A stretch of 64,000 nucleotides of DNA, taken from an uncultured Saprospiraceae bacterium (GTDB lineage: Bacteria > Bacteroidota > Bacteroidia > Chitinophagales > Saprospiraceae). Positions 54,300 to 63,446 of this stretch are shown one piece after another. Positions within the stretch are counted from its first letter, which is position 1, and the number at the start of each line of letters is the position of its first letter. The translations under genes were made by a program, and so were the position numbers. The notes below the pieces were generated by a model that was given only the letters and a program-made list of their open reading frames with translations, ran no database searches and was not told the origin of the DNA. Location: contig CALMSO010000099.1 in assembly GCA_937872385.1 (NCBI GenBank), positions 1-64,000 of the forward strand, given 5' to 3'.

Positions 54300-55411
54300 A
54301 ATTTTTCCACCACAAAGTCCACCTCTTCTTTTGTATTCAAATGCGACAGTGAAAAGCGAATGGTAGTGTACTCCTGCGGATGTGCCGGCAAAGCTGCAAT
54401 GACGTGCGAACCGACATTCGAGCCAGAACTGCAAGCGCTGCCACCTGATACCCGGATGCCTGCAATGTCTAAATTGAACAGCAGCATCTCCGACCTGGAA
54501 GAGGGCGGAAACGATGCGCTCAACAACTTGTAATGCCCTTGGTCGGGGTCGCCGTTGATCAAAACATCCGGAAAGTTGGCTTGTAATTGCGCGCGCAGAT
54601 AGTCGCGTACAGCGGTAGTGTGCGGCCGCCAGGTTTCTACATTGGCGTAAGCCAATTCCAATGCTTTGGCCAAGCCGATGATTCCGTACAAATTCTCTGT
54701 GCCGCCACGCATGTTGCGCTCCTGCGCCCCGCCGTCAATGTAAGGTTGAATCAGGTTATCGCTGTTGATATAAATGAAGCCGATGCCCTTCGGCCCGTGA
54801 AACTTGTGCGCCGACCCCGCCAGAAAGCTGATTTTTGTTTTGGATACATCCATCGGGAAGAAGCCCATGGTTTGCACCGTATCCGAATGAAAATAAGCCC
54901 CGTATGTTACGCACAGCGAAGAAACCGTATCCAGATCAATCATCACCCCGATTTCGTTATTGGCGTGCATCAGCGAAACCAGGGTTTTGCGGTCGCTTTG
55001 TTGCAAAAGTTGTTCTAAATGCAACAGGTCGGGGCGGCCACTCGGCTCCAAATTAACAAAAACCACTTCTACGCCTCGCTCACGGGTGAGGGCTTCTAAT
55101 GAATGTAACACGCAATGGTGCTCGGTAGCTGCGCTGATGATGCGTTGCACGCCGAGGTCGCGTACGGCACATTTTAAAGCCATGTTGTTCGATTCGGTGC
55201 CGCCCGAAGTGAAGAAAATCTCGCCGATGGAAGCACCAATATGTTTGGCAATTTGCTTGCGCGCTTGCTCGACAGCCGCCCGCGCCCTGCGCCCTTCGGC
55301 GTGTATAGACGAAGGATTGCCGTTGTTTTGTCGCATCGCATCCACCATGGTTTCGATCACTTCGTCGAGCATAGGGGTGGTAGCCGCATTGTCAAAAAAT
55401 ACTTGTTTCAT
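54281..55411 (-). CDS. Cysteine desulfurase (NifS/IscS family)
   Basis: This 376-aa PLP enzyme takes sulfur from L-cysteine for Fe-S clusters and thiolation. Motifs: VFFDNAATTPMLDEV at the N-terminus, FFTSGGTESNNMALK, ATEHHCVL, the PLP lysine in AGSAHKFHGPKGIGF, and the persulfide cysteine in RVSGGSACSSGS near residue 325. No scaffold genes (iscU, sufBCD) are adjacent. A TACTTTTG box at 55498-55505 and a palindrome at 55457-55473 lie in its leader. Confidence 0.93.
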   Translation of the reverse strand: MKQVFFDNAATTPMLDEVIETMVDAMRQNNGNPSSIHAEGRRARAAVEQARKQIAKHIGASIGEIFFTSGGTESNNMALKCAVRDLGVQRIISAATEHHCVLHSLEALTRERGVEVVFVNLEPSGRPDLLHLEQLLQQSDRKTLVSLMHANNEIGVMIDLDTVSSLCVTYGAYFHSDTVQTMGFFPMDVSKTKISFLAGSAHKFHGPKGIGFIYINSDNLIQPYIDGGAQERNMRGGTENLYGIIGLAKALELAYANVETWRPHTTAVRDYLRAQLQANFPDVLINGDPDQGHYKLLSASFPPSSRSEMLLFNLDIAGIRVSGGSACSSGSNVGSHVIAALPAHPQEYTTIRFSLSHLNTKEEVDFVVEKLKTCLI

Positions 55412-55456
55412 CGTCTAATGTTTTATAGGTTTATAGTCGGTCAGGTTATAAAATAC

Positions 55457-55473
55457 ATTTACAAAATGTAAAT
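55457..55473. promoter_or_regulatory. Palindrome in cysteine desulfurase leader
   Basis: ATTTACA-AAA-TGTAAAT is a perfect 7-bp dyad between the -7 box and the start codon of the cysteine desulfurase gene. It could be an operator or an RNA hairpin. The remaining 340-bp gap (55412-55751) is AT-rich, with degenerate TCGTAAATCG-type repeats near 55710 and no gene. Confidence 0.4.
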
Positions 55474-55497
55474 AGACAGACAAAATCATTTTTAGTA

Positions 55498-55505
55498 CAA
55501 AAGTA
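55498..55505 (-). promoter_or_regulatory. -7 box of cysteine desulfurase gene
   Basis: TACTTTTG on the minus strand matches TAnnTTTG exactly, about 90 nt before the ATG at 55411. A -33 element is not clear. Confidence 0.4.
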
Positions 55506-55751
55506 TATAATCAACTTATTATCAGTATTATAAAAGTTATATTAATTAACAATATTTCATTGCTTATTTATTGCAATCCTGTTTTTAAAAAAAACTGCCT
55601 GTCCAAATTTTATAAAATGCCTTGCTTATCTATTGTGATATAATACCGATTTCAATTGAACGCGACGTGTTTACTTGGGTTTAAAATTCTGATTTTCAAC
55701 ACCTTAAAAATCGTAAATCGGACTTTGTAAACCGTAAATAGTATAATGCAA

Positions 55752-57125
55752 TCACGCGATGCTGGTATTTTTGCGAATCATTTGTACTAACTCCCGAGCG
55801 CGGCTTTCAGTTGTACTCTCTGCATAAATTCTAATAATTGGCTCGGTATTCGACTGGCGCAGGTGCACCCAGCCGTCGGGGAAGTCAATTTTCAGACCAT
55901 CAATGGTCGTGCATTCCTCGTGCCGGTATTGCTCGTGCAGGGTTTGCAGCAGTTTTTCCATGTCCACTGCTGGCGTGAGGGCAATTTTATCCTTAATCAT
56001 GGCATAGTTCGGGTAGCGCCCGCGCAATTCAGACATACTGAGGCCGGCTTTCGCCAAATGCGACAAAAACAAGGCAATGCCCGCCAGCGCGTCGCGGCCG
56101 TAGTGCAATGCTGGCACAATCACGCCGCCGTTGCCTTCGCCGCCAATGACTGCATTAACGGTTTTCATTTTTTCTACCACATTTACTTCACCGACCGCCG
56201 CCGCGTAATACTCGCCGCCGTGCCGTTGGGTTACGTCGCGCAGCGCCCGCGAAGAGGACAGATTGGACACGGTATTGCCAGGCTGATGCTGCAATACATA
56301 ATCCGCTACGGCTACTAAAGTATATTCTTCGCCAAACATGGCACCATTTTCACAAACCAGAGCCAGCCGATCCACGTCGGGGTCCACTGCAATGCCAAGC
56401 TGGGCCTGCTCTTTCAGCACCGCCGCCGACAAGTCGCGCAGGTTTTCTGGCAGGGGTTCGGGATTGTGGGCAAAACGACCGTTGATTTCGCCGTTGAGCA
56501 GGATTACTTCGCAACCCAATTCATTGAGCAAATGTGGCACCGCCAGCGCACCCGTCGAATTGATAGCGTCCACCACCACCTTGAAACGCTTGCCGCGAAT
56601 GGCGTCCGCATCCACGAGGGGCAGTTGCAAAATAGCATCCACATGCCGCCCGATGTAGCCTTCTGCGGTGCGGTAAGTACCAAGATTTTCGATAGTAGCG
56701 TATTGAATTTTCCCTTCGTTTATCAATTGTAAAAAAGCCGTGCCATCGGCTGCCGAAATAAATTCGCCTCGGTCGTTGAGTAATTTTAGCGCATTCCATT
56801 CCATCGGATTGTGGCTGGCCGTGAGGATGATGCCCGCGCCCGCTTTTTCCCAAACCACCGCCATTTCTACCGTAGGCGTTGTAGAAAGCCCAAGGTCCAC
56901 CACATGGATGCCCAGTGCTTGTAAAGTATTGGCAACCAAGCTACTAACCATTGGGCCAGAAATGCGCCCGTCGCGTCCGATGACCACTTTGGGCTGCCGC
57001 CGGTTGAGCAAAAGCCAGGCACCAAATGCCGCCGTGCAGCTTACAATGTCTTCCGGGGTGAGGTTGTCGCCAGCCGCGCCGCCGATAGTGCCTCTGATGC
57101 CGGAAATGGATTTGATGAGCGCCAT
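55752..57125 (-). CDS. glmM: Phosphohexomutase, probable phosphoglucosamine mutase
   Basis: This 457-aa alpha-D-phosphohexomutase probably converts glucosamine 6-phosphate to glucosamine 1-phosphate for cell-wall and LPS precursors. Domains: N-terminal SISGIRGTIGG, phosphoserine loop ILTASHNPMEWNALKLL (serine near residue 101), metal loop VDPDVDRLAL, sugar-specificity loop GGEGNGGVIVPAL and phosphate loop RQSNTEPIIRIYAES. GEGNG at the specificity loop is typical of Bacteroidota proteins annotated as GlmM; phosphomannomutase activity cannot be excluded. Confidence 0.87.
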   Translation of the reverse strand: MALIKSISGIRGTIGGAAGDNLTPEDIVSCTAAFGAWLLLNRRQPKVVIGRDGRISGPMVSSLVANTLQALGIHVVDLGLSTTPTVEMAVVWEKAGAGIILTASHNPMEWNALKLLNDRGEFISAADGTAFLQLINEGKIQYATIENLGTYRTAEGYIGRHVDAILQLPLVDADAIRGKRFKVVVDAINSTGALAVPHLLNELGCEVILLNGEINGRFAHNPEPLPENLRDLSAAVLKEQAQLGIAVDPDVDRLALVCENGAMFGEEYTLVAVADYVLQHQPGNTVSNLSSSRALRDVTQRHGGEYYAAAVGEVNVVEKMKTVNAVIGGEGNGGVIVPALHYGRDALAGIALFLSHLAKAGLSMSELRGRYPNYAMIKDKIALTPAVDMEKLLQTLHEQYRHEECTTIDGLKIDFPDGWVHLRQSNTEPIIRIYAESTTESRARELVQMIRKNTSIA

Positions 57126-57239
57126 AAATCAAGTTCTGGTTATTGTGTAATTTTAAAAACACGCGAAAATAGCAACTTTTTGGCAGCCAGCGAAACAAGA
57201 TTTTAGAAACGCTAAAGGACACGATTTTGCCGCTAAATC

Positions 57240-58148
57240 TCAGGCCACTTCCTTACCAGTAGAAGCCTGCCACAATTCGTACCATTCCTCACGCGTCAAA
57301 GCAATGGGCAGCGCAGCTACGGCCGCCTTCACCCGTTCTATATTGGCGGTGCCCAATACAGGCAATATGCCAGCCGGATGCAACAACAACCAAGCAATCA
57401 GGATTTGGTCGAGCGTAGCGCCGCTGCGTTTGGCAGCCAGCCGATTCGCAACTTCCTGAACACGCTTTATCCGTTCATCTTTTTGCTGCGCAAAAAAAGC
57501 CCCTCCGCCCAGCGGCGACCAAGCCATCGGGCGGCACCCGTGCCGGAGCGCCTGATCGAGCGTACCGTCTGTAAACGGTTGCAAATGCAGCAAACTGGCT
57601 TCTATTTGATTGGTAACCAACGGAAAACGTGTGTGCAGTAGCTCAAATTGCGGCGGCGTGAAGTTCGATACGCCAAAATGCAGCACCTTGCCTTCTTTTT
57701 GCAATTGAGTAAAAACGCTGGCCACGTCATCCGGGTGCAATAAAAAATCCGGTCGGTGCAGTAAGAGCAAATCCAAATAATCGGTTCGCAAATTTTTCAG
57801 CGACTGCTCCACCGACCACAAAATGTGCTCAATGCTGGTGTCATAGGATTTAATGGCGTGCTGCGGCCGGTTAGGCGTGATCATTTGGATACCGCACTTG
57901 GTTACAATCTGTATTTGCTGGCGCAAGGCTGGCTGCCCTTGCAAAGCAGCCCCAAACTCCGCTTCGGTCGTGTAATGCCCATAAATGTCGGCGTGGTCGA
58001 AGGTCGTTACGCCAAGTTCGACGCATTGTTCCATCAAGCGAAGCATCTGCGCTGTATTCAGTTGATGGCCCCAGGCGCCCCATTTCATTACTCCAGCTAC
58101 AATCCTCGAAAAAACGGGCCCTTTCGGCGTCAAAGGTATATTTTTCAT
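57240..58148 (-). CDS. Aldo/keto reductase, YdhF-like
   Basis: This 302-aa NADPH-dependent TIM-barrel oxidoreductase shows the catalytic tetrad segments TTFDHADIYGHYTTEAEFGAAL (Asp and Tyr), IVTKCGIQM (Lys) and LLLLHRPD (His). The cofactor region AWSPLGGGAFF and the C-terminal GTANIERVKAAV also match YdhF-type members. Physiological substrate unknown. It is transcribed alone, 114 bp upstream of glmM in the same direction. Confidence 0.9.
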   Translation of the reverse strand: MKNIPLTPKGPVFSRIVAGVMKWGAWGHQLNTAQMLRLMEQCVELGVTTFDHADIYGHYTTEAEFGAALQGQPALRQQIQIVTKCGIQMITPNRPQHAIKSYDTSIEHILWSVEQSLKNLRTDYLDLLLLHRPDFLLHPDDVASVFTQLQKEGKVLHFGVSNFTPPQFELLHTRFPLVTNQIEASLLHLQPFTDGTLDQALRHGCRPMAWSPLGGGAFFAQQKDERIKRVQEVANRLAAKRSGATLDQILIAWLLLHPAGILPVLGTANIERVKAAVAALPIALTREEWYELWQASTGKEVA

Positions 58149-58289
58149 GTGTGAAAAAAGATTTTATGTGACTTCAACCTAATCTCTGCGTTTCACAAAT
58201 AGAAAGCAACTGCTATGCAAAATATTTCAGCAAGCAAAAATGTTATTAAATTGGCAGCAAAATCGCAAAAGCATTAAACAAAACCAACG

Positions 58290-59228
58290 ATGAGTACAGA
58301 AAAAGGATTGAAAAACTACGCCACCGTGATAACGGTACTATTTGTATTATCTCTGATTGCCTTGGCTATTCTACTTTTCAGCCGGGGCAAACTGAAAAAT
58401 GAATACACAGAAGCCAACGCCGAGCGCGACGCCCTGTTAGTAGAACGCACCAACTTAGAGCGCGACTTGGACAGTTTGAAAAACGTATTGCAAATAGCCA
58501 GCGCCGAAAACGAGGATTTGCAGGGTTCATTAAGTGATTTGCAAAAATTAGTGGACGAAAAGGAAGCAGCCGTTCGGCAGATTCGGGCCCAATCGGTCAA
58601 TTCTTCGGAAGGTTTGCGCCGCGAAATCAATCAGTTGCGCCAAATCCGAGGCGAGCTGGAAGGCGCCATTGGCCAGTTGCAAGCTGAAAATGAGCAACTC
58701 CGCTCGGAAAACGAACGCCTGACCGCCGAAAATGAACAACTGACCACCGAGCGTGGGCAGTTAACTTCGCAGGTATCGGATCTCAATAAATTCAATCAAA
58801 CCCTGCAAGACCAAGTAGCCCAGCTCACGCGCGCTGGTATCAAGGCCCAGGCCTTCCGGGTGGATGTAGAAACTCGCTCCGACAAACTGACCGCCAAGGC
58901 CCGTCGCACCCGCGAAATCAATATCGGTTTCGATTTGGTGGACCTGCCAGAAGAATTTCAAGGAACGCATACCCTGTATCTGGTGCTTACCGACGTGAAT
59001 GGCGGCCTATTGCCCACCGGTGGTACCTTGGTCAGCGCCAATATCCCGACGCCCAGCGGCAGCCCTTTGCAAATACAAGCACAACAAACTAAGGAAGTCA
59101 ACCTGAGCCGTGCACAGCGCCTGTCGTTTGTCTATCCGGTAGAAGATCGCCTGAAATCGGGCACCTACGTCGCTACGGTTTATGCAGATTTTGGCATTCT
59201 TGGCTCTTCGAGTTTTCGCCTGAGATAA
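58290..59228 (+). CDS. Membrane-anchored coiled-coil protein with C-terminal beta domain
   Basis: This 312-aa protein has one N-terminal transmembrane helix (VITVLFVLSLIALAILLF, residues 13-31). A long coiled coil (about 35-190) contains heptad-like repeats such as LQAENEQLRSENERLTAENE. A C-terminal beta-sandwich-like region (about 200-312, INIGFDLVDLPEEFQGTHTLYLVLTD) follows. The function is not known; by layout it may span the periplasm. It is followed after a terminator by an OmpA-family coiled-coil lipoprotein, so the pair could bridge inner and outer membranes. Confidence 0.75.
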   Translation: MSTEKGLKNYATVITVLFVLSLIALAILLFSRGKLKNEYTEANAERDALLVERTNLERDLDSLKNVLQIASAENEDLQGSLSDLQKLVDEKEAAVRQIRAQSVNSSEGLRREINQLRQIRGELEGAIGQLQAENEQLRSENERLTAENEQLTTERGQLTSQVSDLNKFNQTLQDQVAQLTRAGIKAQAFRVDVETRSDKLTAKARRTREINIGFDLVDLPEEFQGTHTLYLVLTDVNGGLLPTGGTLVSANIPTPSGSPLQIQAQQTKEVNLSRAQRLSFVYPVEDRLKSGTYVATVYADFGILGSSSFRLR

Positions 59229-59249
59229 GGTAGCGCATCTTGCAATCTG

Positions 59250-59284
59250 AAAAGTGGCAGGTTGGGTAAAGCCCTGTCACTTTT
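59250..59284 (+). terminator. Intrinsic terminator after coiled-coil gene
   Basis: A 12-bp stem AAAAGTGGCAGG/CCTGTCACTTTT (one G-U) with an 11-nt loop. Confidence 0.82.
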
Positions 59285-59326
59285 CGGTTTGTAGCATTTT
59301 ATACTCACTTTTATTACAATATTATA

Positions 59327-60208
59327 ATGAGAAAATTACTACTCCTTGCCTCAGTGGCCTTGTTGTTGGGGTCTTGTGTTGCCAAAAAAAAATACCTGCT
59401 TGAATTCGATACGCGCCAGGCCGCCGAAGCCCGTGAAACTGTATTGCGCAGCGAACTGAGCGACTCCAAAACCCAGGTGCAGGCATTGACCGACCGCACC
59501 GCCGAGCTTAGCCAAACCAACGGCCGGTTAGAATACATCAACAATAATCTCCGCATTGAAAATGAGGACTTGCGGGCGCGTATGAGCAATTTGTCCTCCG
59601 CCTCTTCCACAGAAATCGAGCAGCTCAACCGCAATTTGCAGGAGACCGCCGATGCCTTAGCACGCCGCGAGCAACGTATTGCGACCCTGCAAACCGCCGT
59701 GCAAGAACGCCGGCAACTGCTGCAGGAGCTTTTTGTGCAATTAGATACCAGCCTGCGCGGCTTCGATGCCGAAGGTGTCAAGTCCGAATTTGTCGAAGGG
59801 CGCGCCACTGTTTTACTCCCTACCGACGTCCTGTTTACTCCCGGAACCGACCGCCTCACACGCAAAGGCTTAGACATCATCGCCCGCATTGGCCCCTTAT
59901 TGGCAAATAACCCTAATGTAGATATGCTCGTGGAAGGACATACCGACAACAGCAAGCCCCGCAACCGCACTTATGAAGACAACTGGGCACTCAGCACCGC
60001 GCAAGCCACCGCCCTGACCCGCGTACTGACCAAAGATTTCAGCATTTCAGCCAACCAAGTATCCGCCAATGGGCGTAGCGAATTTCAACCCCGCGCCTCC
60101 AACGCCAGCAGCAGCGGCCAGGCCCAAAACCGACGCATTGAAATTATTATTCAGCCCAAAACCGTAGGCTTGCTCCGGCTGATGGAAAGAAGCCTTGGCG
60201 AGCAATAA
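59327..60208 (+). CDS. OmpA-family peptidoglycan-binding lipoprotein with coiled coil
   Basis: This 293-aa protein has a lipoprotein signal peptide (LLLLASVALLLGSC, Cys17). A coiled-coil region spans about residues 25-140 (LEYINNNLRIENEDLRARM). The C-terminal OmpA domain includes VLFTPGTDRLTRKGLDII, LVEGHTDNSKPRNRTYEDNW, LSTAQATALTRVL and NRRIEIIIQPK. It should anchor the outer membrane to peptidoglycan. A weak terminator (AGCGTT/AACGCT, 60265-60291) follows. Confidence 0.87.
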   Translation: MRKLLLLASVALLLGSCVAKKKYLLEFDTRQAAEARETVLRSELSDSKTQVQALTDRTAELSQTNGRLEYINNNLRIENEDLRARMSNLSSASSTEIEQLNRNLQETADALARREQRIATLQTAVQERRQLLQELFVQLDTSLRGFDAEGVKSEFVEGRATVLLPTDVLFTPGTDRLTRKGLDIIARIGPLLANNPNVDMLVEGHTDNSKPRNRTYEDNWALSTAQATALTRVLTKDFSISANQVSANGRSEFQPRASNASSSGQAQNRRIEIIIQPKTVGLLRLMERSLGEQ

Positions 60209-60264
60209 AAGTGTAAATTTGACAGTAGGTATAACCGTGGTAGCAAGCGTCCAAGTAGAAAGGA

Positions 60265-60291
60265 AGCGTTGATCTTTCTGAACGCTGTTTT
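60265..60291 (+). terminator. Weak intrinsic terminator after OmpA-family gene
   Basis: A 6-bp stem AGCGTT/AACGCT with a 10-nt loop is followed by GTTTT. Confidence 0.45.
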
Positions 60292-60376
60292 GAATGAAAA
60301 AACAGCCGCTTTTCGGTAAAAGTTTGTAGCTTGTCGGGCAGGAAATTTATATTATGATATTTTTAATGTTTTGATT

Positions 60377-61315
60377 ATGGCGATTTTTGAAATTAAAGAA
60401 AATAAGGTAAAAAAAATAAAACCTACGGAGTTTCGCTTAGAAAAAGATTTACAAAGCCTTATAGAACAAAATTTGACTACTGTTTTTAATTGCCAACTCG
60501 TTGCTACTGAATTCTCTACCGGCAACATTCATTCCGGTCGTATTGATACGCTTGCCCTTTCGGAAGATAATAATCCCGTTATCATAGAATACAAAAAAGT
60601 GGCTTCTTCCGAGCTTATTAACCAAAGTCTTTATTATTTACATTGGATAAAAGACCACAAAGGAGATTTTCAGATAGCAGTCAACAAGGCTCTCGGCAGC
60701 AATATCGAAATAGACTGGGCGGATGTCCGAGTGATTTGTTTAGCACCAGAGTACAAAAAATATGACTTGCATGCAGTGCAGGCAATGGGAGCCAATATTG
60801 AATTGTGGAAGTATAAATTATATGAAAACGGGATACTTGTTATAGATGAAGTTTATCGACGTGCAAGAATGATGGAATATAAAAAAGATAACGAGAACGA
60901 AAAAAACCCAGTGATGGTAGAAGCCGGAAAAAAAGCGGCTATCACTCGAAAAACTGCAACTTACACCATTGACGAGCACATTGAAGTTTTGAATAAAAAC
61001 CTACAAGGCTTATTTACAGAATTGAGGGACTATATTATCAATCTGGATGCATCTATTGAAGAAGCTCCAAAAAAACATTATATTGCGTATAAAACCAGCC
61101 AGAACTTTGCTTGCATTCAAACTTATAAAAATAAATTAACGCTCTATCTGAAATTGAATCCAGATGAAATATCGCCGATGCCTCCGCAAGGAAGAGATAT
61201 GCGAACAATCGGGCATTTTGGCACTGGCGATTTTGAACTGGTCTTAAAAAGTATAGAAGATTTTCAGCAAACGAAGCATTTAATTGACGAAGCTTTAAAA
61301 TATATTGGCGGATAA
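60377..61315 (+). CDS. NucS/DUF91-like nuclease-fold protein with C-terminal DUF5655 domain
   Basis: This 312-aa protein has an N-terminal PD-(D/E)XK-like domain: EKDLQSLIEQNL, then GRIDTLALSEDNNPVIIEYKK (D, E, K of the catalytic core, near residues 56-76) and LYYLHWIKDHKGDF. The C-terminal part (about 205-312) matches DUF5655, with LRDYIINLDASIEEAPKKHYIAYKT and a GHFGTGDFELVL end. The function is probably DNA-related; no partner genes are present. The gene is clearly more AT-rich than its neighbours, suggesting horizontal acquisition. ATG at 60377 is preferred to the in-frame TTG two codons earlier. Confidence 0.75.
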   Translation: MAIFEIKENKVKKIKPTEFRLEKDLQSLIEQNLTTVFNCQLVATEFSTGNIHSGRIDTLALSEDNNPVIIEYKKVASSELINQSLYYLHWIKDHKGDFQIAVNKALGSNIEIDWADVRVICLAPEYKKYDLHAVQAMGANIELWKYKLYENGILVIDEVYRRARMMEYKKDNENEKNPVMVEAGKKAAITRKTATYTIDEHIEVLNKNLQGLFTELRDYIINLDASIEEAPKKHYIAYKTSQNFACIQTYKNKLTLYLKLNPDEISPMPPQGRDMRTIGHFGTGDFELVLKSIEDFQQTKHLIDEALKYIGG

Positions 61316-61511
61316 TTTATAAAAATGTCGTTATAGTCTATCTACTATCAGATGCCGTAGCGAATGGCAAACAGCGAATAACTAATAGCATAATTAACAA
61401 CCTAATCAATTGACAACAAACTATTTACTTAACAAAATATATATCATGTGTTATTGAAATCAGTATAATTAGTTATCCGTACTTTTTAAACGATTGAAAC
61501 CAACCCGAAAC
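61316..61511. other. Intergenic region with a degenerate scrap of the mosaic repeats
   Basis: Around 61348-61385 the sequence CAGATGCCGTAGCGAATGG and CAAACAGCGAATAAC resembles the AGATGCC and GCGAACAGC units of the mosaic elements, without a G-run tail. Confidence 0.5.
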
Positions 61512-63305
61512 ATGAATCTTGCGACTTTAGACTGGGCAATTATTGTTGCTTTTTTTGCTATTTCACTGTCGGTGGGCGTCTTGGTGGCGCGCCGTTCGGG
61601 CAAAAGTTCCGCAGAGTTTTTTCTCTCCGGGCGCAGTATGCCCTGGTGGCTCCTCGGTGTTTCTATGGTAGCTACCACCTTCTCGGCAGATACGCCTAAT
61701 CTTGTAACGGACATTGTACGCAAAAATGGCGTGGCGGGCAACTGGGCTTGGTGGGCATTTCTGCTCACGGGTATGCTCACGGTGTTTGTGTATGCGCGGC
61801 TCTGGCGACGCAGCGGCGTGCTCACCGATATCGAATTTTATGAATTGCGCTACAGCGGTAGCATGGCAGCTTTTTTGCGGGGCTTTCGGGCTATTTACTT
61901 GGGCGTTTTTTTTAATATTATAATCATGGCAACGGTCTGCCTCGCAGGTATTAAAATCGGCGGGGTGATGCTGGGCATTTCGCCGGTACAAACGCTGCTA
62001 TTAGTGGCTTTAGTCACGGTGGTGTATTCAGCCATTGGCGGTTTGCGCGGAGTCATTATCACAGATTTTATTCAGTTTGGGTTGGCTATGATTGGCTCAA
62101 TAGCGGCGGCCGTAGTGATTGTCAATCTGCCGGAAGTAGGCGGCCTCGAGGCCTTACTCACCCACGAAAACGTGCGCGGCAAGCTGCATTTACTACCCGA
62201 TTTTACAGATAGTAAACTATTGATTCCCCTATTCCTGATACCGCTGGCGGTGCAATGGTGGAGCGTATGGTACCCCGGAGCAGAGCCAGGTGGCGGCGGT
62301 TACATCGCGCAGCGCATGTTGGCTGCCAAAAGCGAGACCCACGCCGTGGGCGCTACGCTGCTCTTCAATGTAGCACATTATGCCCTGCGGCCCTGGCCCT
62401 GGATTTTGGTGGCGCTGGCGTCTATTGTAGTGTTCCCGGATTTTGCGTCGCTGCAGGCGGCCTTCCCGAAAGTAAGTACTTCGGTGATTAATGACGACTT
62501 AGCGTACCCGGCCATGCTGACCAAGCTGCCGCGCGGCCTTACCGGTTTGGTTATTGCGTCGCTCATCGCCGCGCTGATGTCCACCCTATCCACCCACTTG
62601 AATTGGGGCTCATCTTATGTAGTAAATGATTGTTACAAACGTTTTATAAAACCGGCAGCTACCGAGCGCGAATTGGTGCGTGTAGGGCAGCTTTCTACCG
62701 TGCTACTCATGGTGCTGGCGGCCTTGCTGGCGCTGGCTTTGAGCAATGCGTTGCAGGCTTTTAATATTCTATTGCAAATTGGGGCGGGCACCGGGCTAAT
62801 CTTTATTTTACGCTGGTTTTGGTGGCGCATCAATGCATATAGCGAATTATCTGCTATGATTATTTCATTTACCATTGCATTATATTTTGAATTTGTGCAT
62901 AACCGGTTATTAGGCTTTGCGCTGCTGCCAGATCATATCAAATTGGTGAGTGGTGTACTAATTACAACCGTAGGCTGGATAACGGTTACTTTATTTACGC
63001 GCCCCACAAATCATGATACATTATTACAATTTTATAAAATGGTGAAACCCGCCAGCGCTGGTTGGCAGCCCGTATTGCGTAAAGCACTTGCCGAAGGCAC
63101 CCTGCAACCCACTGAAATACAAGCAGGTAAGCTGCCGCTCGAAATTGCCTGCATGCTCATTGGCTGCATCACGGTGTATGCCGCTTTATTTAGTACCGGT
63201 TTTTGGATTTATAACAATACCTCGGCGGCGTGGTGGGCTACCGGCGTAGCGGTGGCGGGCAGCGTGGTGCTTTTCAGGCTTTGGCAGCAGATTCGATTGT
63301 CGTAA
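61512..63305 (+). CDS. Sodium:solute symporter family protein
   Basis: This 597-aa LeuT-fold transporter has about 13-15 helices. SSS-family motifs include GRSMPWWLLGVSMVATTFSADTPN near the N-terminus, VVYSAIGGLRGVIITDFIQ in the middle and LIASLIAALMSTLSTHLNWGSSY with the sodium-site serines. The absence of an attached kinase indicates a simple uptake system. The substrate, perhaps a sugar, organic acid or amino acid, is not evident. ATG at 61512 is chosen over an upstream in-frame TTG. Confidence 0.9.
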   Translation: MNLATLDWAIIVAFFAISLSVGVLVARRSGKSSAEFFLSGRSMPWWLLGVSMVATTFSADTPNLVTDIVRKNGVAGNWAWWAFLLTGMLTVFVYARLWRRSGVLTDIEFYELRYSGSMAAFLRGFRAIYLGVFFNIIIMATVCLAGIKIGGVMLGISPVQTLLLVALVTVVYSAIGGLRGVIITDFIQFGLAMIGSIAAAVVIVNLPEVGGLEALLTHENVRGKLHLLPDFTDSKLLIPLFLIPLAVQWWSVWYPGAEPGGGGYIAQRMLAAKSETHAVGATLLFNVAHYALRPWPWILVALASIVVFPDFASLQAAFPKVSTSVINDDLAYPAMLTKLPRGLTGLVIASLIAALMSTLSTHLNWGSSYVVNDCYKRFIKPAATERELVRVGQLSTVLLMVLAALLALALSNALQAFNILLQIGAGTGLIFILRWFWWRINAYSELSAMIISFTIALYFEFVHNRLLGFALLPDHIKLVSGVLITTVGWITVTLFTRPTNHDTLLQFYKMVKPASAGWQPVLRKALAEGTLQPTEIQAGKLPLEIACMLIGCITVYAALFSTGFWIYNNTSAAWWATGVAVAGSVVLFRLWQQIRLS

Positions 63306-63383
63306 ACTGGCGGCTGTAAGCGTATTTTTAATAGTAAAAACGATAATTGCCCGAAAAAGATAGCAGAAATGCTTTTCATCGTG

Positions 63384-63391
63384 TAACTTTG
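63384..63391 (+). promoter_or_regulatory. -7 box of aspartate kinase gene
   Basis: TAACTTTG matches TAnnTTTG exactly, 56 nt before the ATG at 63447. Confidence 0.5.
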
Positions 63392-63446
63392 CCGCTCGTT
63401 TTATCAGACGCAAGTTTTTAAAAACCAAAATTGTACGTTTACTGAA

